Source of the DNA: Curtobacterium flaccumfaciens
Lineage (GTDB): Bacteria; Actinomycetota; Actinomycetes; Actinomycetales; Microbacteriaceae
Direction: 5' to 3'
Assembly (NCBI GenBank): GCA_029689965.1
Contig: CP121450.1
Span: 434,001-498,000, forward strand
Length of the DNA: 64,000 nucleotides
Shown piece by piece: positions 18,996 through 27,988 of this stretch (positions are counted from its first letter, which is position 1; every line of letters begins with the position of its first letter). The position numbers and the translations under genes are program-made. The notes under the pieces are model-generated. The model saw only the letters and a program-made list of their open reading frames with translations, did no database searches and had not been told where the DNA came from.

Positions 18996-21525
18996 CCGAC
19001 ACGACGGCCACCACGAACACCCGTCGACCGGCGGGGAGGCGGTCGCGTTCCGGCGCGGCGGTGGATCTCCCGTCGACGAGGCGACCATCGAGCGGGTGCA
19101 CACCTGGTGGCGCGCGGCGAACTACCTGTCGGTCGGCCAGATCTACCTGCTCGACAACCCGCTGCTGCGACGACCGCTCACCCGTGACGACGTCAAGCCA
19201 CGTCTGCTCGGCCACTGGGGGACCACCCCGGGCTGAACTTCGTGTACGCGCACCTCAACCGTGTCATCCGGGAGCGCGACCTCGACACCGTCTTCATCAC
19301 CGGGCCCGGCCACGGCGGCCCCGGCATGGTCGCCAACGGCTACCTCGACGGCACCTACAGCGAGGTGTACCCGGGCATCCCGCAGACCGAGGACGGGGTG
19401 CGCCGGCTCTTCCGGCAGTTCTCGTTCCCCGGTGGCATCCCGAGCCACGCCGCCCCGGAGACGCCGGGTCGATCCGACGAGGGCGGTGAGCTCGGGTACG
19501 CGCTCTCCCACGCCTACGGAGCAGCCTTCGACAACCCCGGGCTGCTCGTCGCCGCGGTCGTCGGTGACGGTGAGGCCGAGACCGGGCCGCTCGCGACGAG
19601 CTGGCACTCGAACAAGTTCATCGACCCGCTGCACGACGGGGTCGTCCTGCCGATCCTGCACCTGAACGGGTACAAGATCGCGAACCCCACGGTGCTCGCG
19701 CGGATCCCGGAGGAGGAGCTCCTCGACCTGATGCGCGGGTACGGGCACACGCCGTACATCGTGTCGGGCGGGTTCGACGGCGAGGACCCCGCGCCGTGCA
19801 CCGACGGATGGCTGGGACACTCGACCGGGCGCTCGACCAGATCGCCGACATCAAGTCGCGGGCGGCCGCCGGCACGCTCGACGGGCGTCCCGCCTGGCCG
19901 ATGATCATCCTGCGCACGCCGAAGGGGTGGACCTGCCCGCCGGAGATCGACGGCAAGCCCGCCGAGGGCAACTGGCGCGCCCACCAGGTGCCGCTCGCGA
20001 GCGCCCGCGACACCGAGGAGCACCTGCGGGTCCTCGACGGCTGGCTCCGCTCGTACCGCCCGGAGGAGCTGTTCGACGAGGCAGGCGCCCCGGTGGCGCT
20101 GGCCACCGCGGTCGCACCCGAGGGCGACCGCCGGATGAGCGCGAACCCGATCGCGAACGGCGGTCTGCTCAAGCGCGACCTCGTGCTCCCGACTTCCGCG
20201 AGTACGCCGTCGACGTTCCGACCCACGGCGGATCGATCAACGAGTCCACCCGGGTGCTCGGCGGGTGGCTCGCGGACGTGGTGCGGGCCAACCCGGACAA
20301 CTTCCGGATCTTCGGGCCGGACGAGACCGCCTCGAACCGGCTGAACGCGGTGCTCGACGTCACCGACAAGCAGTGGGACGCCGAGACCGTCCCGTCCGAC
20401 GAGCACCTCGCCCGCGCGGGCCGCGTGATGGAGATGCTGAGCGAACACCAGTGCCAGGGGTGGCTCGAGGGGTACCTGCTCACCGGCCGCCACGGGTTGT
20501 TCACGAGCTACGAGGCGTTCATCCACATCGTCGACTCGATGCTCAGCCAGCACGCCAAGTGGCTGAAGGTCAGCAAGGGGATCCCCTGGCGTCGCCCGAT
20601 CGCGTCCCTGAACTACCTGCTCTCGTCGCACGTGTGGCGACAGGACCACAACGGTCTGTCGCACCAGGACCCGGGCTTCATCGACCACGTCGTGAACAAG
20701 AAGCCCGACGTCGTCCGCGTGTACCTGCCGTTCGACGCGAACACGCTGCTGTCGACGTACGACCACTGCCTGCGCTCGGTCGACTACGTCAACGTGGTGG
20801 TGGCGGGCAAGCAGCCGACGTTCGACTGGCTGCCGATGGACGAGGCGATCGCCCACATGACCCGCGGTCTCGGGATCTTCGAGTGGGCGGGCAACGAGGT
20901 CGACGGCGAGGAACCCGACGTCGTCCTCGCCTGTGCCGGCGACGTCCCGACGCTCGAGACGCTCGCCGCGGTGTCGATCCTGCGCGAGGAGGTGCCGGGG
21001 CTCCGGGTCCGCGTGGTGAACGTCGTCGACCTGATGCGCCTGGTGTCCGAGGGGGAGCACCCGCACGGACTGTCGGACGCCGAGTTCGACGCGGTGTTCA
21101 CGGCCGACAAGCCGATCGTGTTCGCGTACCACGGCTACCCGTGGCTCATCCACCGGCTGGCGTACCGCCGACACGGCCACGCGAACCTGCACGTGCGCGG
21201 CTACAAGGAGGAGGGCACGACCACCACGCCGTTCGACATGGTGATGCTCAACGACATGGACCGCTTCCACCTGGTGATCGACGTGCTCGACCGGGTGCCC
21301 GGTCTCGGCGCCCGGTACGCAGGCCTCCGGCAGCGGATGCAGGACAAGCGCGTCGCGGCGCGCGCGTACACGCGGGAGCACGGCGAGGACCTGCCCGAGG
21401 TGGCCGAGTGGACGTGGACCGACGCGGCGGCCTCGACACACGACCCGGACGCGGTCCGATCCGCGAACGTCGGCGTGGGGACGGCGCTCTCGGCCGCGTC
21501 GACCACCGGCGGGGACAACGAGTGA
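18992..21525 (+). CDS. xfp: Phosphoketolase (frameshifted)
   Basis: Thiamine-diphosphate enzyme that splits xylulose-5-P (and often fructose-6-P) to acetyl-P. Family hallmarks: [29 protein letters not shown], the TPP site [45 protein letters not shown], and [13 protein letters not shown] loop SEGEHPHGL. Frames break near 19040, 19218, 19800 and 20193. A further paired loss and gain at 19468-19480 turns the conserved TPGSIHEGGEL into [11 protein letters not shown]. Corrected length is about 844 aa. Placement behind a USP in a DosR-like operon suggests ATP supply from acetyl-P under oxygen limitation. Confidence 0.92.
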
Positions 21526-21562
21526 GGACGGACCGCTGACGTCGACGGGGCGGGTGCGGATC

Positions 21563-21576
21563 GGGACCAGGGTCCC
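21563..21576. promoter_or_regulatory. DosR/DevR-type box 3
   Basis: GGGACCAGGGTCCC, a perfect palindromic pair of GGGACC/GGTCCC arms, 86 bp before the DoxX start codon. The best match of the four boxes. Confidence 0.65.
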
Positions 21577-21661
21577 TGGGCCGCCCCTTCCGGGCGGCGA
21601 AGGATGGAAGCACAGCGAGGGCGACGGGCCCGACGCAGCAAGTCCGGAAGGGACGAGCACC

Positions 21662-22255
21662 ATGACAACGACAGCGCACGGCCTGCACGACACGCAGCGC
21701 ACCGCGACCGCGGCTCAGCCGCAGGCCGCTGCCACCGAACGGAGCATCGTCACCACGGCAGCCGGGCGGCGCGCGGTCGCCGTCCTGCGCCTGGGCACCG
21801 GCTTCATCTTCCTCTGGGCCTTCCTCGACAAGACCTTCGGGCTGGGCTTCTCGACACCGGCCGCGGGCGCCTGGGTCCGAGGTGGCGCGCCGAGCCAGGG
21901 CTTCCTGATGAGCGACGCGGTGAGCGGGCCGCTCAAGGGCTTCTTCGCCGGCATCGCCGGTCCCGCCACCGACTGGCTGTTCATGGCGGCGATGCTCGGC
22001 ATCGGCCTCGCGGTGATGGCGGGCATCGGGCTCCGGGTCTCGGCGATCGCCGGCACCGCGGTGCTCCTGCTCATGTACCTGGCGGAGTGGCCGTTCACCG
22101 CGAACGCCGCCTCGACGAACCCGCTCGTCGACTACCACATCGTGTACGCGCTGGCCCTCATCGCGGTCGCGGCGCTGTCGGCCGGCGACACCTGGGGCCT
22201 CGGCACCTGGTGGAAGCAGCTCCCGATCGTGCGTCGAGCGCACTGGCTCGTCTGA
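21662..22255 (+). CDS. DoxX-family membrane protein
   Basis: Intact 197 aa. After a polar N-terminus come four hydrophobic helices (VLRLGTGFIFLWAFLDKTFG, WLFMAAMLGIGLAVMAGIG, VSAIAGTAVLLLMYLAEW, YALALIAVAAL). DoxX-type proteins relate to thiosulfate:quinone oxidoreductase subunits and to redox membrane complexes (for example MRC with SodA in mycobacteria). Here its partners are the stress and fermentation genes; precise role unknown. Expression probably from box 3. Confidence 0.85.
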   Translation: MTTTAHGLHDTQRTATAAQPQAAATERSIVTTAAGRRAVAVLRLGTGFIFLWAFLDKTFGLGFSTPAAGAWVRGGAPSQGFLMSDAVSGPLKGFFAGIAGPATDWLFMAAMLGIGLAVMAGIGLRVSAIAGTAVLLLMYLAEWPFTANAASTNPLVDYHIVYALALIAVAALSAGDTWGLGTWWKQLPIVRRAHWLV

Positions 22256-22267
22256 CACGACCCCCGG

Positions 22268-22293
22268 CGGCGGGTGCCGGTCGGCACCCGCCG
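22268..22293. terminator. Hairpin after doxX-like gene
   Basis: CGGCGGGTGCCG / CGGCACCCGCCG arms with almost no loop, 12 bp after the DoxX stop. Likely terminator or attenuator before the alcohol dehydrogenase gene. Confidence 0.5.
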
Positions 22294-22391
22294 TCACCGC
22301 GTCGGCGGACCACGCCGACCACCTCGGTCGGGCGACCGGCCCCGACGACCCGCACCGGGCCTCCAGGCCCAGACCACAGGAGAAGACGACC

Positions 22392-23446
22392 ATGAAGGCA
22401 GCCCGCTACCACGACCGCGGCGACATCCGCATCGAGGACGTCCCGGAGCCCGAGCTCGCGCCCGGCACCGTGCTCATCGACGTCGCATGGTGCGGCATCT
22501 GCGGCACCGACCTGCACGAGTACCTCGACGGACCGATCTTCGTGCCGCCCGCCGGGCATCCGCACCCGATCTCGGGCGAGTCCGCCCCGGTCACCCTCGG
22601 ACACGAGATGTCCGGCACGGTCGCCGCGCTGGGCGCCGGCGTCACCGATCTGCGGGTGGGCGAGCACGTCGTCGTGGAGCCGTACATCATCCGCGACGAC
22701 GTGCGGGCCGAGCCCGGCGTCGAGTACCAGCTGTCGCCCGACATGAACTTCATCGGACTGGCAGGGCGGGGCGGCGGCCTGTCCGAACGGATCGTCGTCG
22801 AGCGCCGGTGGGTGCACTCGGTCGGCGACCTCCCGCTCGACCAGGCCGCGCTCATCGAGCCGCTCTCGGTCGGACACCACGCGTTCGTGCGCAGCGGCGC
22901 CTCGGACGGCGACGTCGCCCTCGTCGGCGGCGGGGGCCCGATCGGCCTGCTCACCGCGGCGATCTGCAAGGCCGAGGGACTGACCGTCGTCCTGAGCGAG
23001 GTGAGCGCCGCCCGCAAGGAGACGGCGATCCGCACCGGGGTCGCCGACCACGTGCTCGACCCCACCGAGGTCGACGTGCCGGAGCGGTGCGTGCGCTCAC
23101 CGGCGGCCGCGGCGCCGACGTGGCGTTCGAGTGCGCCGGCGTCGACATCGTGCTCGACACCCTGCTCGACGCGGTCCGACCCGGTGCGGTCATCGTGAAC
23201 GTGTCCATCTGGGGCACAAGCCGGTGGTCGACCTCGAGAAGCTTGTCGTCAAGGAGATCGACCTGCGCGGCACCATCGCGTACGCGAACGACCACGCGGC
23301 GACGATCGAGCTCGTCCGCTCGGGCAAGCTTCGACCTCGCGCCGTTCATCACGGGCCGCATCGCGCTCGACGACCTCGTGGAGCAGGGCTTCGACCAGCT
23401 GGTCCACCACAACGAGGACCACGTCAAGATCCTGGTCCACCCGTAG
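22392..23446 (+). CDS. Zinc-dependent alcohol/2,3-butanediol dehydrogenase-like (frameshifted)
   Basis: MDR-family dehydrogenase, about 351 aa. Catalytic zinc ligands are visible in WCGICGTDLHEY and GHEMSGTV with E in VVVEPY; NAD site VALVGGGGPIGLL. The four-cysteine structural zinc lobe is missing, replaced by a segment containing LSPDMNFIGLAGRGGG, as in one actinobacterial butanediol-dehydrogenase-like branch. Frames break near 23092, 23213 and 23330. Likely reoxidises NADH as part of the low-oxygen module. AGGAGAAG precedes the ATG. Confidence 0.82.
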
Positions 23447-23451
23447 CGGCG

Positions 23452-23501
23452 ACAGCGGCGTGGGTGCGGCTCCTCGTCAGGAGTCGCACCCACGCCGCTG
23501 T
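23452..23501. terminator. Bidirectional terminator hairpin
   Basis: A 50-bp near-perfect inverted repeat with outer arms ACAGCGGCGTGGGTGCG / CGCACCCACGCCGCTGT and inner CTCCT / AGGAG, placed between the convergent ADH and USP genes 6-13 bp from both stops. Confidence 0.85.
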
Positions 23502-23514
23502 TCGGGTCGGGTCG

Positions 23515-23961
23515 TCAGGGCCGGCGCACGTGGTGCACGAGCACCGGGCACTGCGCGTACTCGGCGCAGGCGCTGCTCACCGAGCCGAGCAGCAGTCCGG
23601 CGAACCCGCCGTGTCCCCGGCTGCCGACGACGAGCAAGGAGGCGTCCTTGCTCACCTCGACGAGCGCGTGCGCGGCCGGTCCGTGGACCAGACCGGCTGC
23701 CAGGCCCTCCGGCGTCCCGTCCGGGAACGCCTTCCGCACGACCTCGTTCACGGTCGACCGGGCGTCGTCCTCGGGCGACCACGTCGTCAACAGGGCCGCT
23801 TCGCCGTACGTCACGGGCGACTGCCATGCCCCGACGACGGTGATCCGGGCGCGCAGGGCGTCGGCGATGGTCGCGCCGTACCGGAGAGCGGCGACGGACT
23901 GGTCGGAACCGTCGACGCCGACGACGACGCGGTCGAGCGTGGGGATGTTGTTGGTGTCCAT
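23515..23961 (-). CDS. Universal stress protein (UspA domain)
   Basis: Intact 148 aa, close paralogue of 14529-14975. MDTNNIPTLDRVVVGVDGSDQS at the start and the ATP loop VVGSRGHGGFAGLLLGSVS near the end. It is monocistronic, with a DosR-type box 35 bp before the ATG and a shared terminator after it. The two paralogues flank the regulon, suggesting an old duplication. Confidence 0.9.
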   Translation of the reverse strand: MDTNNIPTLDRVVVGVDGSDQSVAALRYGATIADALRARITVVGAWQSPVTYGEAALLTTWSPEDDARSTVNEVVRKAFPDGTPEGLAAGLVHGPAAHALVEVSKDASLLVVGSRGHGGFAGLLLGSVSSACAEYAQCPVLVHHVRRP

Positions 23962-23996
23962 GCCCTCAGCCTCGTGCTGCGGTGGCGCGGCGGGCA

Positions 23997-24010
23997 GGGC
24001 CCTTCGTCCC
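23997..24010. promoter_or_regulatory. DosR/DevR-type box 4
   Basis: Minus strand GGGACGAAGGGCCC, 35 bp before the USP start; same spacing and same asymmetric form as box 1. Confidence 0.55.
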
Positions 24011-24111
24011 GGGCAGCAGGAACGCGCCGAGCTCCGCACGCGCTGAGGCACCCGGATGTGATCACTGCCCCTGGTGCTTCGTGCCGCGCCACGGGTGCGG
24101 TCGGACGAGGC

Positions 24112-24474
24112 TCAGCGTCCCCGGTCGCGTACGACCTGATCGCGGTGGTCCTGGACCGCCCCGGCGTGCTCCTGCGCCCACGCGTTGAGTGTCTCGATCG
24201 GACCCACCAGACTCCGCCCGAGTTCGGTGAGGCGGTAGTCGATGTGCCGGGCCGGCCCTTCGACGCGGTCGACCAACCCGTAGTCCTGCAGTCTCCGGAG
24301 GCTCTGGGTGAGCACCTTGCGGGAGACGCCGCCGATGCGGTCGACGAGCGCGCCGTGCCGCATCGGCCCGCTCCGCAGGGCGAAGAGGACGAGCGCGGAC
24401 CACTTGTCCGACAGGATCTCGACGGTCAGACGGGTCGGGCAGTCCGCGAGGAACGACGAAGAGCCTTGCTGCAC
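24112..24474 (-). CDS. HxlR-family transcriptional regulator
   Basis: 120 aa. Winged helix of the HxlR/YodB type: DCPTRLTVEILSDKWSALVLFALRSGPMRHGALVDRIGGVSRKVLTQSLRRLQDYGLV, with a cysteine near the N-terminus (DCP) as in thiol-sensing members. Two adjacent GTGs exist (24477, 24474). The second is preferred because TACCGT ends exactly 6 nt before it, fitting a leaderless message. A perfect palindrome overlaps that -10. Likely controls itself and the divergent quinone-reductase gene in response to quinones or aldehydes. Confidence 0.85.
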   Translation of the reverse strand: MQQGSSSFLADCPTRLTVEILSDKWSALVLFALRSGPMRHGALVDRIGGVSRKVLTQSLRRLQDYGLVDRVEGPARHIDYRLTELGRSLVGPIETLNAWAQEHAGAVQDHRDQVVRDRGR

Positions 24475-24482
24475 CACGCCAC

Positions 24483-24498
24483 GGTACCTCCAGGTACC
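24483..24498. promoter_or_regulatory. HxlR operator
   Basis: GGTACCTCCAGGTACC, a perfect 16-bp palindrome overlapping the -10 of the HxlR gene and 66 bp from the divergent oxidoreductase start. Confidence 0.65.
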
Positions 24499-24563
24499 GG
24501 GCTGCTCCGTAGCGTCGACAGCGAACCGGGACCATCGGGTCCGGGATCGAGGAGGAGGTCGCT

Positions 24564-25545
24564 GTGTCCAAGGTCATCGTGTTCGACCGGCTCGGAGCGC
24601 CGGAGGTACTGCACCCGGTCGACGAGGAACCGGTCGCACCGTCGGAAGGCGAGGTGCGGGTGCGGATCGAAGCCTTCGCCGTCAACCCGCTCGACACGAT
24701 GCTGCGCACCGGGGCGCTGCCGGTGCCGGTGCGGCTCCCGCACGCACGGACCGGCGTCGAGGCGACCGGAGTCGTGGACGCGGTCGGCCCGGGCGTCCGG
24801 GCGTTCTCGGTCGGGACCCCGTCGTGGTGACCGCCGTTCCGGACTCCGACGTCCGCGGCACCGCGGCGGAGTACACGACCCTGCCGAGCAGCACGCTCAT
24901 CCGTCGCCCTGCCCGGCTCAGCGTGGTCGAGGCCGCGGCCGTCTGGGTCGGGTTCTCCACCGCGTACGGCGCGCTCGTCACCGTCGCAGGCCTCCGTGCG
25001 GGTGACTCGGTCCTGGTCACGGGGGCGTCGGGCAGCGTCGGCCGGGCTGCGGTCCAGATCGCGGCGCGGCTCGGAGCACGTGCGATCGCGATCACCCGCG
25101 ATCCGGCGAAGACCGATGCTCTGCGCGCGCTCGGTGCCGCCGAGGTCGTCGTGTCGGGGCGAGACGACGTCCCCGCGGCAGTGCGGTCGCTCACCGAGGG
25201 CCGCGGGGCGGACGTGGTGCTCGACCTGGTTCGCGGTCCGGGCAACGAGCGCTCCTCGAGGCCGCCCGAACCGGTGGGGTGCTCGTCGAGGCGGGCTTCC
25301 TCGACCCCCGTCCGACGCCGCCGCCGGACGACGACCGCGTGCGCGTCCTCGGGTACCGCGGCTTCGATCACCTCACCGACCCGGACGTCGTCGCGCAGAT
25401 GGGCGCGTTCCTCGAGGCCGGGCTGGCCGACGGCGGGCTGCACCCGTCCATCGAGCACGTGTTCGACCTCGACCACGTCGCCGACGCGTACCGACGGCTG
25501 GAGTCCGGACGTCACGGCGGCGGGAAGATCGTCGTGACCGTCTGA
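24564..25545 (+). CDS. Quinone oxidoreductase-like MDR protein (frameshifted)
   Basis: NADPH-dependent, zinc-free MDR reductase, about 327 aa. GroES-like domain (SEGEVRVRIEAFAVNPLDTMLRTG, GVEATGVVDAVGPGV), Rossmann domain (DSVLVTGASGSVGRAAVQIAARLGA), and a C-terminus VFDLDHVADAYRRLESGRHGGGKIVVTV. Frames break near 24826 and 25250. GTG start 24564 behind GGAGGAGG. Divergent from the HxlR regulator, the usual partner for quinone or aldehyde detoxification. Confidence 0.88.
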
Positions 25546-25647
25546 CCGGTGCGCCGACGCACGGAGCCTGCGGCCGTCGGCCGGCAGCGGGCCCGACCCG
25601 GGCCCGCCGACCGCCGCCTACGGAACGCCGTGTCAGAGCCGCAGGAC

Positions 25648-25689
25648 GGACGGGAGGCGCGGTGCCAGCTGGTACCGCGCCTCCCGTCC
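25648..25689. terminator. Terminator hairpin
   Basis: GGACGGGAGGCGCGG / CCGCGCCTCCCGTCC arms around TGCCAGCTGGTA; same family as the hairpins in elements A and B, in the gap after the quinone-reductase gene. Confidence 0.75.
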
Positions 25690-25727
25690 GCCATCGGTGT
25701 CAGTCGGTGCACCGACTCAGCGCCTCC

Positions 25728-25787
25728 CACTCGTCCGCCTCCCGCTCGTCCGCCTCGCGCTCGTCCGCCTCCCGTTCGTCCGCCTCG
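25728..25787. repeat. Four tandem 15-bp units
   Basis: Four near-identical 15-bp units with core TCGTCCGCCTC. Read on the minus strand they encode repeats of EADER in a short open frame ending at a TGA near 25699. The frame (GGALSQYTFRSALGALLAEADER...) may be the C-terminal tail of a lost gene, since nothing upstream completes it. The rest of the 25,546-25,869 gap shows only the hairpin and the next promoter. Confidence 0.6.
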
Positions 25788-25869
25788 GCGAGGAGCGCGC
25801 CGAGCGCGCTCCGGAAGGTGTACTGAGAGAGCGCCCCGCCGACGTGGGGGCGGGAATACCGTCGAAGGC

Positions 25870-26802
25870 ATGACCACGAGGGATGACGTGCGGGAGTTCC
25901 TGACCACCCGCCGTGCGAAGGTGCAGCCGGAGCAGGTGTCCCTACCCGGCGGCAGCAACCGTCGTGTGCCGGGGCTGCGCCGGAACGAGGTCGCGATGCT
26001 CGCCGGCGTCAGCGTCGAGTACTACGCCAAGCTCGAACGCGGCAACCTCGCCGGGGCCTCCGACGTCGTCCTCGCCGCGATCGCGGACGCGCTGCTGCTC
26101 GATGACGCCGAACGGGCGCACCTGTTCGACCTCGCGAGTACCGCGAACGCCTCCCCGATCCGGAAGCGTCGGCAGGCTCCGAAGCCGATGCGCCAGACCA
26201 TGCAGTGGACCGTCGACGGGTACACGGCCGGGCCTGCCTTCGTGCGGAACGGTCGGATGGACGTCCTCGCGGAGAACGCGCTGTTCCGCGGCCTGTACTG
26301 GGAGCTCTACCGGTTACCCGAACGGCCGGTGAACCTCGCCCGGTTCACGTTCCTGCAACCCGAGCTTGCGGCATCGATGTACCCGTCCTGGGAGATGTCG
26401 GCCGACATCAACGTCGCGATCCTCCGCACTGAGGCCGGTCGGAACCCCGGCGACAAGGCGCTGCAGGACCTCATCGGGGAACTCAGCACACGGAGTGTCG
26501 AGTTCCGGACCCGGTGGGGTGCGCACAACGTCCGACACCACTCCAACGGCGTCAAGCAGTTCCAGCATCCGGTCGTCGGCGACCTCGACATGCGGTACGA
26601 GGCGATGGAACCGATGGGTGAGCCGGGATTGAACGTGCTGATGTACGCCGCCGTGCCCGGTTCGGTCACCGAGGACCGGTTGAAGATCCTCGCGACCTGG
26701 GTTGCCACGCACGAGCACCCCGCCGCCGACGCCTCCGCGCGCACCGCACCACCGACTCGTGCCGCGACCACCACGGCGCACACCGACAGGAAGGACATGT
26801 GA
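25870..26802 (+). CDS. XRE-family regulator with MmyB-like ligand domain
   Basis: Intact 310 aa, paralogue of 2956-3871. HTH LRRNEVAMLAGVSVEYYAKLERGNLAGAS; MmyB-like domain YTAGPAFVRNGRMDVLAENALFRGLYWELY and HPVVGDLDMRYEAMEP. TACCGT lies 7 nt before the ATG (leaderless). Its last base overlaps the next ATG, so it leads a five-gene operon of redox enzymes. The ligand domain is thought to bind fatty-acid-like molecules in MmyB; here unproven. Confidence 0.88.
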   Translation: MTTRDDVREFLTTRRAKVQPEQVSLPGGSNRRVPGLRRNEVAMLAGVSVEYYAKLERGNLAGASDVVLAAIADALLLDDAERAHLFDLASTANASPIRKRRQAPKPMRQTMQWTVDGYTAGPAFVRNGRMDVLAENALFRGLYWELYRLPERPVNLARFTFLQPELAASMYPSWEMSADINVAILRTEAGRNPGDKALQDLIGELSTRSVEFRTRWGAHNVRHHSNGVKQFQHPVVGDLDMRYEAMEPMGEPGLNVLMYAAVPGSVTEDRLKILATWVATHEHPAADASARTAPPTRAATTTAHTDRKDM

Positions 26803-27136
26803 TGGCAGACGACGAACAGACCGGCTGGACCGGTGGCAAGAAGGCGTTCGGGGACTTCGCCCAGGGATGGTGCACTACACCGACAAGGTCCTCTTCGACG
26901 AGGTCTGGGAGCGCGACGGCCTGTCCAAGCGTGACCGGAGCCTGGTCACGATCGCCGCACTGACCGCCCTCGGGAAGACCGACCAGCTGCAGTTCCACCT
27001 CGGCTACGCCCGTCAGAACGGTGTCACCGACGAGGAGCTCCAGGAGGCACTGCTGCACCTGGCGTTCTACGCCGGCTGGCCGAACGGCATGGCCGCGACG
27101 ACCGTGCTGAAGAACATCGTGGAACGTGACCTGTGA
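26802..27136 (+). CDS. Carboxymuconolactone decarboxylase family protein (frameshifted)
   Basis: About 111 aa, single CMD/AhpD-like fold: DEVWERDGLSKRDRSLVTIAALTALGKTDQLQFHLGYARQNGVTDEELQEALLHLAFYAGWPNG. No CxxC. The frame breaks near 26865 (FGDFAQ / GMVHYTDKV), probably one lost G. Start overlaps the regulator stop, stop overlaps the next GTG. Together with the AKR at 27985 it mirrors the AKR/CMD pair at 5.4-7.2 kb. Confidence 0.85.
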
Positions 27137-27524
27137 CCGCCTGGCCCGCCGACACGGCGCAGCAGATCGCCGCCACCGACGACTTCCACATCGCCCCGTA
27201 CCGGCCCGACGGCCAGACGCCAGGAACGCTGACGTGGATCTGGTCCGTCGTCGTCGACGGCCGCGTGTTCGTCCGCGCCTACAACGGCATCCACGGCCGG
27301 TGGTACCAGGCGGCGCTCGCGCGGGTGCCGGCAAGATCACCGCGGCCGGCACCGAACACGACGTCACCTTCGCCCCTGTCGACGACACCACTCTCGGTGA
27401 CCGGATCGACGCCGCCTACCAGGCGAAGTACGCCGGCAGCCCCTACCTACCGCCGATGATCGCCGCCGGCCCGAAGGCCGCCACCGTCGAGGTCACCCCA
27501 CACCACCCCGCCGACCACCACTGA
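27133..27524 (+). CDS. DUF2255 family protein (frameshifted)
   Basis: About 130 aa; ADTAQQIAATDDFHIAPYRPDGQTPGTLTWIWSVVVDGRVFVRAYNGIHGRWYQAALA and later DAAYQAKYAGSPYLPPMI match DUF2255, a split-barrel (PPOX/nitroreductase-like) protein of unknown activity. The frame breaks near 27333. GTG start overlaps the CMD stop (GTGA). Commonly found next to AKR and cupin genes, as here. Confidence 0.8.
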
Positions 27525-27553
27525 CCCCAACCACCACAGAAACGGAGAACCCC

Positions 27554-27988
27554 GTGCCTGAGACCAGCTTCGAGCAGCCTTTCCCGACCGGTGAGCCGAA
27601 CGACGCGTTCGCGCAGTACTTCTCCGGGCGGAGCTTCAACGCACCCGTCGTGGACGGCAGTGTCCCGGTGAACAACATCACCTTCGAGCCGGCATGCCGG
27701 AACAACTGGCACATCCACCGCGGCGAGAACGGCGGCGGCGACCAGGTCCTGATCTGCACCGCCGGCTCCGGCTGGTACCAGGCCGAAGGCTCCGACCCGA
27801 TCAGCCTCACCCCCGGCACAGCCGTCCGCGTCCCCGTCGGCACGAAGCACTGGCACGGCGCGAAGGCCGACTCCTGGTTCTCGCACCTGGCGTTCATCAC
27901 CCCCGGCAAGAACGTCAGCAACGAATGGCTCGAGCCCGTCACCGACGAGGTGTACGACGCCCTACCGAAGAACGGAACCAACGCATGA
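27554..27988 (+). CDS. Cupin-domain protein
   Basis: Intact 144 aa. Cupin motif 1 includes NNWHIHRGENGGGDQVLICTAGSGWYQAEG with metal-type His residues, motif 2 PGTAVRVPVGTKHWHGA. The N-terminus ETSFEQPFPTGEPNDAFAQYFSG is typical of the carboxymuconolactone-decarboxylase-associated cupins. GTG start 27554 behind a GGAG site; the stop overlaps the AKR ATG (ATGA). Confidence 0.85.
   Translation: MPETSFEQPFPTGEPNDAFAQYFSGRSFNAPVVDGSVPVNNITFEPACRNNWHIHRGENGGGDQVLICTAGSGWYQAEGSDPISLTPGTAVRVPVGTKHWHGAKADSWFSHLAFITPGKNVSNEWLEPVTDEVYDALPKNGTNA

Noticed and set aside
19618..21702. 694-codon minus-strand open frame opposite phosphoketolase
   Set aside because: Shadow of a strongly conserved plus-strand enzyme; composition is typical of antisense frames (Arg, Val, His rich).
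22333..22380. GGGCCTCCAGGCCC as a fifth DosR-type box
   Set aside because: Lacks the GGGAC/GTCCC core; better read as a small hairpin of the terminator family.
25728..25787. CRISPR-like 15-bp repeats
   Set aside because: Too short and without spacers.
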